DNA of 7,921 nt from Bacteroidota bacterium (GCA_003242315.1 QGUY01000188.1:1-7921); one strand, 5' to 3'. Shown: positions 1 through 6,288, counted from the stretch's first letter. Notes: generated from the letters alone by a model not told the origin. Made by a program: numbers and translations.

Positions 1-81
1 CCTTTTCAGATTGCCGGAATTTATATCGTTAACCGCGGTCATCAGCTTCGCGATCAGTGGAAGGCCCAGGTTACATCGTAA
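1..81 (+). CDS. C-terminal fragment of an unidentified protein
   Basis: Frame 1 is open from the left edge to TAA at 79-81 and gives 26 residues ending in HQLRDQWKAQVTS. The tail mixes a short hydrophobic stretch (IAGIYIV) with a charged amphipathic end, and its codons resemble those of the genes that follow. One competing frame closes early, at TAA 30-32. The other is the upstream extension of the next gene, opening only at a TTG at position 11. The stop lies 13 nt before the GNAT start at 95, which fits a co-transcribed upstream neighbour. Family and function are not recognisable from this much sequence, and a chance open frame cannot be excluded. Confidence 0.42.
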   Translation, partial: PFQIAGIYIVNRGHQLRDQWKAQVTS

Positions 82-94
82 GTGTATCAACGTT

Positions 95-571
95 ATGGAA
101 CAGATCAACACGGCGACAATAGAGATATTGGATTTTCGGTCGGAAGATCAAATCTGGTTTGAGCGTCTGAACAGGGAATGGATCGAGAAGTATTTCCATA
201 TGGAACCTGTCGACGTTCAGATTTTGACGCATCCCGAGGAGCACATAATAAAGGGTGGTGGTGTCATCCTTATGGCTCGTCAACAGGGTCGGGTCGTAGG
301 CACAGTGGCGTTGCGATTTGTGAAGCCGGCTGTTTACGAGTTCACCAAGATGGCCGTTGCACCTGAGTATCGCGGTCGTGGAATTGGCAGGGCCTTATCA
401 GAAGCAGCCATCGCTCGCGCGCGATCCCTTGGGGCAACGAAGATCATTTTGTATTCCGCGAGAAAACTTGAGGCCGCCATTAACCTGTACCGCACAATGG
501 GATTCACAGAAGTGCCGGTCGATGGTCCGTATAAGCGGAGCGACATCAAGCTGGAGCTTACGCTACAATAA
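95..571 (+). CDS. GNAT family N-acetyltransferase (first of three)
   Basis: This 158-residue protein is the usual size for a single-domain GNAT enzyme, which moves an acetyl group from acetyl-CoA to an amine. Acetyl-CoA motif A is clear at residues 86-101: strand beta4 (MAVAP) followed by the pyrophosphate loop RGRGIG at 93-98. A later strand (KIILYSA, about 116-122) and the Leu-Tyr-x-x-x-Gly-Phe segment at 131-137 are the typical C-terminal half. I chose ATG at 95. The frame extends upstream to a TTG at 11, but those 28 extra residues have no family resemblance and overlap the preceding tail. No Shine-Dalgarno sequence is visible. The decarboxylase starts 24 nt downstream. The substrate is unknown. 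The fold assignment is firm, the biological role is not. Confidence 0.9.
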   Translation: MEQINTATIEILDFRSEDQIWFERLNREWIEKYFHMEPVDVQILTHPEEHIIKGGGVILMARQQGRVVGTVALRFVKPAVYEFTKMAVAPEYRGRGIGRALSEAAIARARSLGATKIILYSARKLEAAINLYRTMGFTEVPVDGPYKRSDIKLELTLQ

Positions 572-595
572 ACAACCTGCATAATCAACAGTAGC

Positions 596-2050
596 ATGAA
601 GGAACAACGCACCGCGAACGGTCGGGGTCGACATCACGCATTCAACATCCCTGACGGTACACTGCTCCGCGACAAAATGCTCACGCCTCACCTGCTGGCA
701 CTGGCCTGCACGTCTGCCGCGCAACAACTTGAACGACAACGCGATCTCCATCCTGGCGTTTTCGTGGGCGATCTGCCCCTTCAGGATCTTCCAGAAGAAG
801 GAGCCGGAGCAGAAGCGGTGCTCAATCTTTTTGTTGAACGGTATGCGGAACAAATCTCGAACTCCGCAGGACCACGATACTTTGGTTTTGTCACCGGGGG
901 AAGTACGCCTGCGTCCGTCATCGGCGATTGGATGGTCAGCACGCTCGATCAAAATCCGTTCGGCAGCACGGATTCGATTGCCCCGCAGATCGAACGACAA
1001 GCCATACATTACCTCAAGCAGCTTCTCAATATTGACGAAGCATACTTTGGGTCATTTGTTACCGGCGCCACCATGTCCAACTTTGTCGGCATAGCCACTG
1101 CGCGACAATGGATTGGTGAACAGCGTGGTCACGACTACAGCATTGAAGGCATCACGGGCGCCGAGCCTATTCAAGTGCTCAGCGGATCGGCGCACTCAAG
1201 TATCTATAAGGTATTGTCAATGGCAGGTATCGGCCGCAATGCGGTGGTGAAGATCAAGAATCTTCCGGGTCGCGAAGCAATGGATGTAGCTGACCTCGAG
1301 CGTCACCTCCAACGCGCCAATGGTCCCGTCATAGTTTCGGCAAGCGCTGGTACGGTTAACACAGTTGACTTTGACGATCTGGAAGCCATAGGCAGGCTCA
1401 AGAAACGATACAAGTTCTGGATGCATGTCGACGGAGCTTTCGGTGGATTTGCCGGTTGCTCACCACGTTACGCACACCTCACCCGCGGCATTAATTACGC
1501 AGACAGCATAACTGTTGACGCCCATAAATGGCTGAACGTTCCGTACGATTCCGCCATGCACTTTACGCGGCATCAAGCCCAGCAGGGTAAGGTCTTTCAG
1601 AATCAGGCCGCCTACCTGGGTGGCGATCAGCTGAGTCCTGACTTTCTGCATTACACGCCGGAAAACTCACGACGTTTCCGGGCTCTTCCGGCATGGTTCA
1701 CGCTGCTGGCTTACGGCCGCTCGGGTCATGCAGAGATTGTAGAGCGCAACTGTGCGCTGGCCAGTCTGTTGGGCGAATACATTGAACGCTCAAGACATTT
1801 CAGGCTCCTGGCACCTGTGCGCATGAATGTGGTCTGTTTCACCTTGAAAGGTCAGGCCACCCAGGCGGCCGTGCACGAACTAATGAACGCGGTGAGAGAC
1901 GACGGCCGGGCTTACTTCTCTCCCACTGTTTTCGAGGGCATACCTGCCTTACGGGCAGCGGTTTCCAACTGGCAGACAGAGGAAAAGGATATCCAGATAG
2001 CCTTTGAGGCGCTGGAAGAACTTGCCGCGCGCAGTTCGGTAGCCCTATAG
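596..2050 (+). CDS. PLP-dependent group II amino-acid decarboxylase
   Basis: This 484-residue protein belongs to the pyridoxal-dependent decarboxylase family (Pyridoxal_deC), which includes glutamate, aromatic amino-acid and 2,4-diaminobutyrate decarboxylases. These cytosolic enzymes turn an amino acid into an amine plus CO2. Visible hallmarks are the phosphate-binding segment FVTGATMSNF (154-163), the His that stacks on the PLP ring in SGSAHSS (His200), the Asp that pairs with the pyridine nitrogen in HVDGAFGG (Asp279), and the Schiff-base Lys in VDAHKWLNVPYDSA (Lys311). The N-terminal domain is complete, with GPRYFGFVTGG at 92-102 and QNPFG at 119-123. Length matches the family. The start is uncertain: ATG 596 adds 27 poorly patterned residues, while ATG 677 (MLTPHLLALA) gives 457 residues beginning like typical relatives. 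Substrate cannot be read from the sequence. A glutamate-decarboxylase-like or aromatic-decarboxylase-like role is possible, as is a role in secondary metabolism. Confidence 0.92.
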   Translation: MKEQRTANGRGRHHAFNIPDGTLLRDKMLTPHLLALACTSAAQQLERQRDLHPGVFVGDLPLQDLPEEGAGAEAVLNLFVERYAEQISNSAGPRYFGFVTGGSTPASVIGDWMVSTLDQNPFGSTDSIAPQIERQAIHYLKQLLNIDEAYFGSFVTGATMSNFVGIATARQWIGEQRGHDYSIEGITGAEPIQVLSGSAHSSIYKVLSMAGIGRNAVVKIKNLPGREAMDVADLERHLQRANGPVIVSASAGTVNTVDFDDLEAIGRLKKRYKFWMHVDGAFGGFAGCSPRYAHLTRGINYADSITVDAHKWLNVPYDSAMHFTRHQAQQGKVFQNQAAYLGGDQLSPDFLHYTPENSRRFRALPAWFTLLAYGRSGHAEIVERNCALASLLGEYIERSRHFRLLAPVRMNVVCFTLKGQATQAAVHELMNAVRDDGRAYFSPTVFEGIPALRAAVSNWQTEEKDIQIAFEALEELAARSSVAL

Positions 2051-2072
2051 TTCCGAAAACGCAAGTTTTTCG
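2051..2072 (+). terminator. Small stem-loop with GCAA tetraloop after the decarboxylase stop
   Basis: Directly after the TAG stop, bases 2054-2060 (CGAAAAC) pair with 2065-2072 (GTTTTTCG), leaving one bulged T at 2070 and a GCAA loop of the stable GNRA class. The 3' arm is itself T-rich, but no separate T-run follows. It could be a weak terminator or a 3'-end stabiliser between the decarboxylase transcript and the promoter just downstream. The stem is short and AT-rich, so chance is possible. Confidence 0.33.
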
Positions 2073-2076
2073 TGTG

Positions 2077-2102
2077 CTTGTGAATACTTAAAAATATCTT
2101 TG
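2077..2102 (+). promoter_or_regulatory. Candidate Bacteroidota-type promoter for the aminotransferase gene
   Basis: TATCTTTG at 2095-2102 exactly matches the TAnnTTTG -7 element of Bacteroidota housekeeping promoters. The upstream element is weaker: CTTG at 2077-2080 is nearer than usual, and the T-run at 2066-2070 is an alternative. Transcription would begin near 2105-2110, giving a leader of roughly 15-30 nt before ATG 2124 or 2133. This lies in the largest gap (73 nt) within the gene series, where an internal promoter makes sense. Confidence 0.55.
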
Positions 2103-2123
2103 CCAACCCCACCGATAAGAACA

Positions 2124-3197
2124 ATGCAAGTCATGGCCACATCGATTCCTGTTGAACGGACGAAACAATCCAGGATCAGCGAAACGGATTTCAACAATCT
2201 TGAATTCGGAAAGTACATCTCTGACCACATGCTCGTTGCCTCATACAGCAACGGCCGATGGAATGACATGAAGGTGGTACCGTACGGACCGATGGCCATG
2301 ACTCCCGCGATACTTGCTCTGCATTACGGGCAGTCTGTATTCGAAGGGCTGAAGGCTTTTCGAAACAACGACGGAGATATTTGTGTGTTTCGCGCCGCGC
2401 GTCATAGCCAGCGACTGAACAAGTCGCTTGAGCGAATGTGCATGCCAACTGTCAGCGAGGAGATGTTTGTTCAGGGCATTCATGCACTGCTGGAAGTCGA
2501 CCAGGCGTGGATTCCTTCTTCCCCTGCCTCGCTTTATATCCGTCCGATAGTCTTCGCGACCGAATCCCGATTTGGTGTAAAGGTTTCAGACGAATACCTG
2601 TTTGTTATCATGACGAGCCCCGTGGGCCCGTACTTCAGCAAGCCATTGCGCGTCAAAGTGGAAGATCATTTTGTCCGTGCCGCTGAAGGTGGAACGGGTT
2701 ACGCAAAATGCGCCGGGAACTATGGCGGTGCATTTTATCCGACCATGCTGGCACGTGACCAGGGATTCGATCAGGTACTTTGGACCGACGCGCGCAATCA
2801 TGAATACATTGATGAAGCAGGTGTGATGAACGTGATGTTTGTCGCTGACGGCAAACTGATCACACCGGCCCTCAGTTCCGCAATCCTCGACGGCGTGACG
2901 CGCGACTCCATCCTTCAGCTTGCGCCGACGATGGGCATAACAACGGAAGAACGAAGAGTGTCGGTAGAAGAAATTCAGCGCGGCCTTGAGCGCGGAATTA
3001 TTACTGAAGCTTTCGGCGCAGGTACAGCCGCAGTCGTATCACCGATTGCCTCGATAAGCATAAGGGGCGTAGACTATCATCTGCCTGAACCAGGGCCCGA
3101 CAGCTTCCAGCAGCGCGTCAAAAGAAAACTAAACGACATTCGAATGGGCCTGGAGCCGGATGTATTCGGGTGGAACTACATTATCCGCCAGTCGTGA
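2124..3197 (+). CDS. ilvE: Branched-chain amino-acid aminotransferase (class IV, ilvE type)
   Basis: This protein of about 357 residues reversibly transaminates leucine, isoleucine and valine with 2-oxoglutarate, using PLP, in the cytosol. The family pattern runs the full length: YGQSVFEGLKAF (about 68-79), the arginine-rich segment SLYIRPI, the PLP-lysine region GGTGYAKCAGNYGGAF (Lys195), IDEAGVMNVMF, GVTRDSIL and the C-terminal FGAGTAAVVSPI. The length, and the SxE-x-NLEFGKYISDHM N-terminus, fit the longer eukaryote-like BCAT group (ilvE_II) rather than the roughly 300-residue E. coli form. The frame reaches back to a TTG at 2100, but that codon overlaps the candidate promoter, so ATG 2124 or ATG 2133 is more likely. 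No other ilv/leu gene is adjacent, so it may serve a local pathway or be a stand-alone housekeeping copy. The MDR gene follows after 27 nt. Confidence 0.93.
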   Translation: MQVMATSIPVERTKQSRISETDFNNLEFGKYISDHMLVASYSNGRWNDMKVVPYGPMAMTPAILALHYGQSVFEGLKAFRNNDGDICVFRAARHSQRLNKSLERMCMPTVSEEMFVQGIHALLEVDQAWIPSSPASLYIRPIVFATESRFGVKVSDEYLFVIMTSPVGPYFSKPLRVKVEDHFVRAAEGGTGYAKCAGNYGGAFYPTMLARDQGFDQVLWTDARNHEYIDEAGVMNVMFVADGKLITPALSSAILDGVTRDSILQLAPTMGITTEERRVSVEEIQRGLERGIITEAFGAGTAAVVSPIASISIRGVDYHLPEPGPDSFQQRVKRKLNDIRMGLEPDVFGWNYIIRQS

Positions 3198-3213
3198 CAC
3201 ACAGTACGTGTCA
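3195..3213. repeat. Inverted repeat TGACAC-N7-GTGTCA over the aminotransferase stop
   Basis: The arms at 3195-3200 and 3208-3213 are perfect 6-bp complements around a 7-nt centre. The left arm includes the TGA stop codon (3195-3197) and the right arm lies 11 nt before the next ATG. It could form a small RNA hairpin or be a dyad operator. There is no T-run, so it is not a standard terminator. Confidence 0.35.
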
Positions 3214-3224
3214 TTGCATACTGA

Positions 3225-4247
3225 ATGTCTGTTGAAAACCACGATGCCTTGAGAGCAGTTCGTTTTAAGAGTCCGCAGGAACCCCTGATCATAGTCCCTA
3301 TCAAAAAGTCGCGTCCCGTGAAGGACCAGGTATTGGTACGCCTTCACCATGCAGCGCTTAACCATCGTGACATCTGGATAATCCGTGAACAAAAGGAATC
3401 ATTTCCTGACGGTATCACCCTCGGCTCTGATGGCGCCGGCGTCATCGAAGCCATAGGTGAAGATGTTGATCCGATGTACATCGGACTCAATGTGGTAATC
3501 AATCCAAGTCATGAATGGGGTAACAATCCCGTTGTACAGGGTAATTCATTCAAGATACTTGGATTCCCGGATCACGGTACGTTCTCAGACTACATCGTCG
3601 TTCCGAAGCAGTACGTATTTGAGAAACCTGATCACCTCGACTTCGCCGAATCCGCCGCTGTACCGCTTTCAGGACTTACTGCTTACCGCGCACTGTTCTC
3701 CCGCGCTCGACTTCGTGCCAACGAAACGGTACTGATTACGGGCATTGGTGGCGGCGTCGCACTCTGGGCGCTGCAATTCGCGGTGACGTACAAAGCGAGG
3801 GTGTTTGTTACATCAGGCTCAGACGAAAAGCTGGAAAAGGCGAAGGGATTGGGCGCATTGGGCGCGTACAACTATCGATCGTCGGACTGGGCAGAGCTGG
3901 CACTGCGTGATAGCGGAGGAATTGATATTATTATCGACAGCGCCGGCGGCAGCCAGTTCGGCAAGCTCGTCGAAATCGCAAAACCGGGCGGACGAATCGT
4001 AAACTATGGTCGTACCGCCGGTACCATTACGGATATCAACACCCGTCAGTTTTACTGGAAGCAATTGTCCTTACTTGGAAGCACGATGGGAACGCGGGAT
4101 GAGTTCCTGACGATGCTTGAATTCGTGGAAGGCCACAAACTCAAGCCGGTCGTCGATAGTACGTTCCCGTTGGAACAAGTGCAGGACGCCATCGCGCGTA
4201 TGGAATCCGGCAATCAGTTCGGAAAAATTCTGCTCTCCATACAATAG
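3225..4247 (+). CDS. Zinc-independent MDR-family NAD(P)H oxidoreductase (quinone reductase/alcohol dehydrogenase-like)
   Basis: This 340-residue protein belongs to the medium-chain dehydrogenase/reductase superfamily. The N-terminal GroES-like catalytic domain covers about residues 7-135 (ALNHRDIW at 44-51, GSDGAGVIEAIGEDV at 67-81). The Rossmann domain follows, with a glycine-rich dinucleotide loop at 172-177 (TGIGGG), a strand ending in ARVFVTSGSDEK (191-202) and the typical GGRIVNYG at 255-262. The catalytic-zinc cysteine found in classical alcohol dehydrogenases is replaced by Asn46. The four-cysteine structural zinc loop is also absent: the segment from 90 to 115 has no cysteine, and I see none anywhere in the protein. 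It therefore most likely reduces or oxidises a carbonyl, quinone or enone with NAD(P)H without metal. It begins 27 nt after the aminotransferase and precedes a GNAT gene by 34 nt. The substrate is unknown, and annotation as a zinc-type alcohol dehydrogenase would be misleading. Confidence 0.9.
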   Translation: MSVENHDALRAVRFKSPQEPLIIVPIKKSRPVKDQVLVRLHHAALNHRDIWIIREQKESFPDGITLGSDGAGVIEAIGEDVDPMYIGLNVVINPSHEWGNNPVVQGNSFKILGFPDHGTFSDYIVVPKQYVFEKPDHLDFAESAAVPLSGLTAYRALFSRARLRANETVLITGIGGGVALWALQFAVTYKARVFVTSGSDEKLEKAKGLGALGAYNYRSSDWAELALRDSGGIDIIIDSAGGSQFGKLVEIAKPGGRIVNYGRTAGTITDINTRQFYWKQLSLLGSTMGTRDEFLTMLEFVEGHKLKPVVDSTFPLEQVQDAIARMESGNQFGKILLSIQ

Positions 4248-4281
4248 CATACTGGCAATTCGACTCGAACTCAAGCGTAAC

Positions 4282-4680
4282 ATGGACATACAATATCGGA
4301 ACGACTACGCGTTGAATCCGTCACAATTCGTGGATATCCTTCGCCGGTCAACCCTCGGCCAAAGAAGGCCCATCGACAACCCGGAACGGATCGAAAAAAT
4401 GCTGAAACATGCGAACGTGTTGATTACTGCGTGGGAGGGTGATAAGCTCGTTGGCGTATCAAGGGCGCTCACCGACTTTTCGTTCTGTTGCTATCTGTCG
4501 GACCTGGCCGTCGACGAAGCCTATCAACGGCGCGGCATTGGGAAACGCCTCATCGAGGAAACGAAAAAGACGGCAGGCAACGATGCAAAGCTGATTCTGC
4601 TTGCTGCTCCCGCTGCTGTGGATTATTACCCGAAGGTAGGACTACAAAAATTTCCTCATTGCTATACATCTGTAGAATGA
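4282..4680 (+). CDS. Small GNAT family N-acetyltransferase (second of three)
   Basis: The 132-residue protein has a well-kept GNAT core: a strand LITAWEGDKLVGVSRAL (47-63), beta4 YLSDLAVDEAY (71-81), the acetyl-CoA pyrophosphate loop QRRGIG (82-87) and helix, then LILLAAPAAVDYYPKVGL (104-121), where the Tyr-Pro-x-x-Gly turn is the usual motif B region. The compact form with TDFSFCCYLSDLAVDEAY is a recognisable bacterial subfamily of unassigned substrate. ATG 4282 was chosen because the upstream extension to 4117 overlaps the MDR gene in another frame and has no family pattern. The stop overlaps the next gene's start as ATGA, so translation of the two is probably coupled and their products made together. 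Confidence 0.9.
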   Translation: MDIQYRNDYALNPSQFVDILRRSTLGQRRPIDNPERIEKMLKHANVLITAWEGDKLVGVSRALTDFSFCCYLSDLAVDEAYQRRGIGKRLIEETKKTAGNDAKLILLAAPAAVDYYPKVGLQKFPHCYTSVE

Positions 4681-5132
4681 GCGACATATTGTATAACGGA
4701 TATACAATTAGCACTGACAAGTCGCGGCTGGATGTCGACTATATCCATCGCTACATTTCCGTTGATTCTTATTGGGGGCGACACATACCCGCTTCTGTGG
4801 TTCGTGCTTCCATTGCGAATTCTTTTTGTGTGGGAGCATATAAAGAGCAACAGCAGGTTGGGTTTGCCAGACTGATCACTGACTATGCCACATTCGGATA
4901 TCTGGCAGACGTGTTTGTTGATGAAGCGCATCGCGGCCGAGGCCTTTCAAAACAGATTGTGTCGTTGATCATGTCCCAGCCTTTTGTCGGAGGGTTACGT
5001 CGTCTCATGCTCGGCACACGGGATGCTCATCGTCTTTACGCGAGGTACGGATTTACCAAGCTGAAGAATCCGGACGCATTTATGGAAATACATCGACCTG
5101 ATATATATTCTCAAAATAAAGAACATGGATAA
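4677..5132 (+). CDS. GNAT family N-acetyltransferase (third of three)
   Basis: This is a 151-residue single-domain GNAT. Visible elements are CVGAYKEQQQVGFARLITDY (51-70), beta4 FGYLADVFVDEAHRG (73-87), the acetyl-CoA loop RGRGLS (86-91), then LMLGTRDAHRLYARYGF (110-126), a very typical C-terminal half in which Tyr121 is a candidate general acid. It resembles the second GNAT in layout (YLxDxxVDEAxxxRG) but is clearly diverged, so this may be an old duplication or independent recruitment. The start ATG 4677-4679 sits in the stop of the upstream gene (4-nt overlap), and the end overlaps the next gene by 8 nt. The frame continues upstream to 4488 but there shadows the preceding GNAT. The substrate is unknown. 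Confidence 0.9.
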   Translation: MSDILYNGYTISTDKSRLDVDYIHRYISVDSYWGRHIPASVVRASIANSFCVGAYKEQQQVGFARLITDYATFGYLADVFVDEAHRGRGLSKQIVSLIMSQPFVGGLRRLMLGTRDAHRLYARYGFTKLKNPDAFMEIHRPDIYSQNKEHG

Positions 5133-5769
5133 TTTGCAGAAGACGGACCGCACGACGATCACGCGGTTGCCCAAGCGCGGCAGTTACGACCGGAACACAA
5201 TTTATTCGATTCTCGACGAGGCGTTATTTTGTACGCTGGCCTATGTGCGCGATGGTCAGCCTTTTCAGATCCCAACAGGCTTTTGCCGGATCGGTGACAA
5301 GCTCTATATCCATGGCTCAGTTGGAAGTTCATATATGCGCACGTTGGATACGATGCGACCACTGACTTGCATTTCCGTTGCCTTAATGGACGGAATTGTT
5401 CTCGCGCGCTCCGCGATGCATCATTCGGTGAATTATCGCTCCGTAGTACTCTTCGGCCATCCCGATCGCGTTCATGATGAGCACGAACAGTACAAGGCGC
5501 TGGAAGAATTCACCAACAAGATGCAGCCGGGAAGATGGGATGACGTCAGGAAGCCGACGGCCAACGAATGGAAAGCCACAATGGTGATTTCATTTCCAAT
5601 TAACGAGGCGTCGGCGAAGATGCGCACCGGTGGTCCGGTGGATGATGAAGAAGACTATAACTCCGATGTTTGGGCAGGTGTCGTGCCGCTGCAACTTCAA
5701 CGGTTGACACCTCAGCCTGATGAGCGGCTTCGTGCGGGAATCCCGCTACCCGATTATCTTCGCGGTTGA
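5125..5769 (+). CDS. Pyridoxamine-5'-phosphate-oxidase-like flavin-binding protein (NimA/COG3467 type)
   Basis: This 214-residue protein has the split-barrel flavin-binding fold (Pyridox_ox_2 family, NimA-like). The sequence is characteristic over its whole length: RLPKRGSYDRNTIYSILDEA (14-33), a strand pair around PFQIPTGFCRIGDKLYIHGS (46-65), LMDGIVLARSAMHHSVNYRSVV (87-108), PGRWDDVR at 135-142, KATMVISFPINEASAKMRTG (150-169), the acidic PVDDEEDY (171-178) and a closing VWAGVVPL. It is full length. Relatives bind FMN, FAD or heme, and Nim proteins reduce 5-nitroimidazoles, but most family members have no known substrate and this one is not a true PdxH. Its start overlaps the GNAT gene by 8 nt, which suggests translational coupling. 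GNAT and this family often neighbour each other in bacteria, so the pairing is not unusual. Confidence 0.92.
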   Translation: MDNLQKTDRTTITRLPKRGSYDRNTIYSILDEALFCTLAYVRDGQPFQIPTGFCRIGDKLYIHGSVGSSYMRTLDTMRPLTCISVALMDGIVLARSAMHHSVNYRSVVLFGHPDRVHDEHEQYKALEEFTNKMQPGRWDDVRKPTANEWKATMVISFPINEASAKMRTGGPVDDEEDYNSDVWAGVVPLQLQRLTPQPDERLRAGIPLPDYLRG

Positions 5770-5781
5770 CGGGCCCGTCAA
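5766..5781. repeat. 16-bp perfect palindrome TTGACGGGCCCGTCAA
   Basis: Bases 5766-5781 read the same on both strands and include the TGA stop of the flavoprotein gene (5767-5769). As RNA it can only form a short hairpin of about 5-6 bp with a GGCC-type loop and no T-run after it, so a dimeric regulator site is at least as likely as a terminator. Another GTCAA at 5792-5796 and TTGAC at 5816-5820 follow before the next gene, so the pentamer occurs four times within 55 bases. Confidence 0.5.
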
Positions 5782-5822
5782 ATAAGTCTTTGTCAAGTAC
5801 GCCATCAAAGCTATATTGACAC

Positions 5823-6227
5823 ATGAAAAAACAAACCCGCAGAAAATTTGTAGCTACCGTGGTCGGCGCTGGCGCGCTGACCGCAGCACAAGCCGAAACC
5901 CCAGTTAAGAAGAATAAGAAAATGCTAGCCCATCACGTGTTCTTCTGGTTGAAGAACCCCAATTCAAAAGAAGATCGCGACAAGCTCATAGCAGGCTTGA
6001 AAACGTTGGAAAAAATAGAAACTGTCAGAAGCCTTCGCATTGGTGTTCCCGCAAGCACCGAAAAACGTGATGTTGTCGACAACACCTACAGCGTTTCCGA
6101 ACTCATGCTCTTCGATGATGTGGAAGGCCAGAACGCTTACCAGGTTCACCCCATTCACAAAAAATTCGTTGAAGACTGTTCGCACCTTTGGGAAAGAGTG
6201 GTCGTGTACGATGCTATAGATGTCTAG
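5823..6227 (+). CDS. Exported Dabb-domain (stress-responsive alpha/beta barrel) protein with Tat-type signal
   Basis: The 134-residue protein begins with a Tat-like signal: KKQTRRKFV (2-10) with twin Arg6-Arg7, then a small-residue hydrophobic stretch ATVVGAGALTAAQA (11-24) and a probable AQA cleavage site at about 22-24. The mature part is a Dabb domain: the opening strand LAHHVFFWLKNP (35-46), a helix of charged residues (50-64), a middle strand around VSELMLFDD, then the family signature YQVHPIHKKFVED (106-118) and a final strand RVVVYDAID. Dabb domains form dimeric ferredoxin-like barrels with varied, often unknown functions. A folded protein exported through Tat suggests a periplasmic role, possibly with a bound cofactor or ligand. 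It lies 53 nt after the flavoprotein gene, across a gap rich in dyad motifs. Confidence 0.88.
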   Translation: MKKQTRRKFVATVVGAGALTAAQAETPVKKNKKMLAHHVFFWLKNPNSKEDRDKLIAGLKTLEKIETVRSLRIGVPASTEKRDVVDNTYSVSELMLFDDVEGQNAYQVHPIHKKFVEDCSHLWERVVVYDAIDV

Positions 6228-6280
6228 AATCTCAACGTCGATCGACACGAATTCACCGACGTAGACATAAACGTCGAGTC
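6228..6280 (+). other. Interlocking ACGTCG/CGACGT inverted repeats after the Dabb gene
   Basis: ACGTCG occurs at 6235-6240 and 6271-6276, and its complement CGACGT at 6258-6263 lies between them. The middle copy can therefore pair with either neighbour, with loops of 17 and 7 nt. GTCGATCGAC at 6237-6246 is also a perfect 10-bp palindrome. TAGAC at 6262-6266 could add pairs with GTCTA at 6222-6226. This looks like a structured 3' region of the Dabb mRNA, but there is no terminator T-run. Confidence 0.35.
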
Positions 6281-6288
6281 CCCAACTC

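Noticed and set aside
11..94. TTG 11 as start of the first GNAT
   Set aside because: The added residues do not fit the GNAT fold and overlap a plausible upstream C-terminus ending at 81.
563..1009. Minus-strand open frame of 148 codons
   Set aside because: It lies opposite the 5' part of the decarboxylase, whose protein pattern is unmistakable, and it shows no domain of its own.
2100..2123. TTG 2100 as start of the aminotransferase
   Set aside because: The codon lies inside the TATCTTTG promoter-like element and adds residues without family resemblance.
4117..4281. Upstream extension of the second GNAT frame
   Set aside because: It overlaps the end of the MDR gene in another frame and is rich in Ser/Arg/Lys without pattern; ATG 4282 begins the conserved domain.
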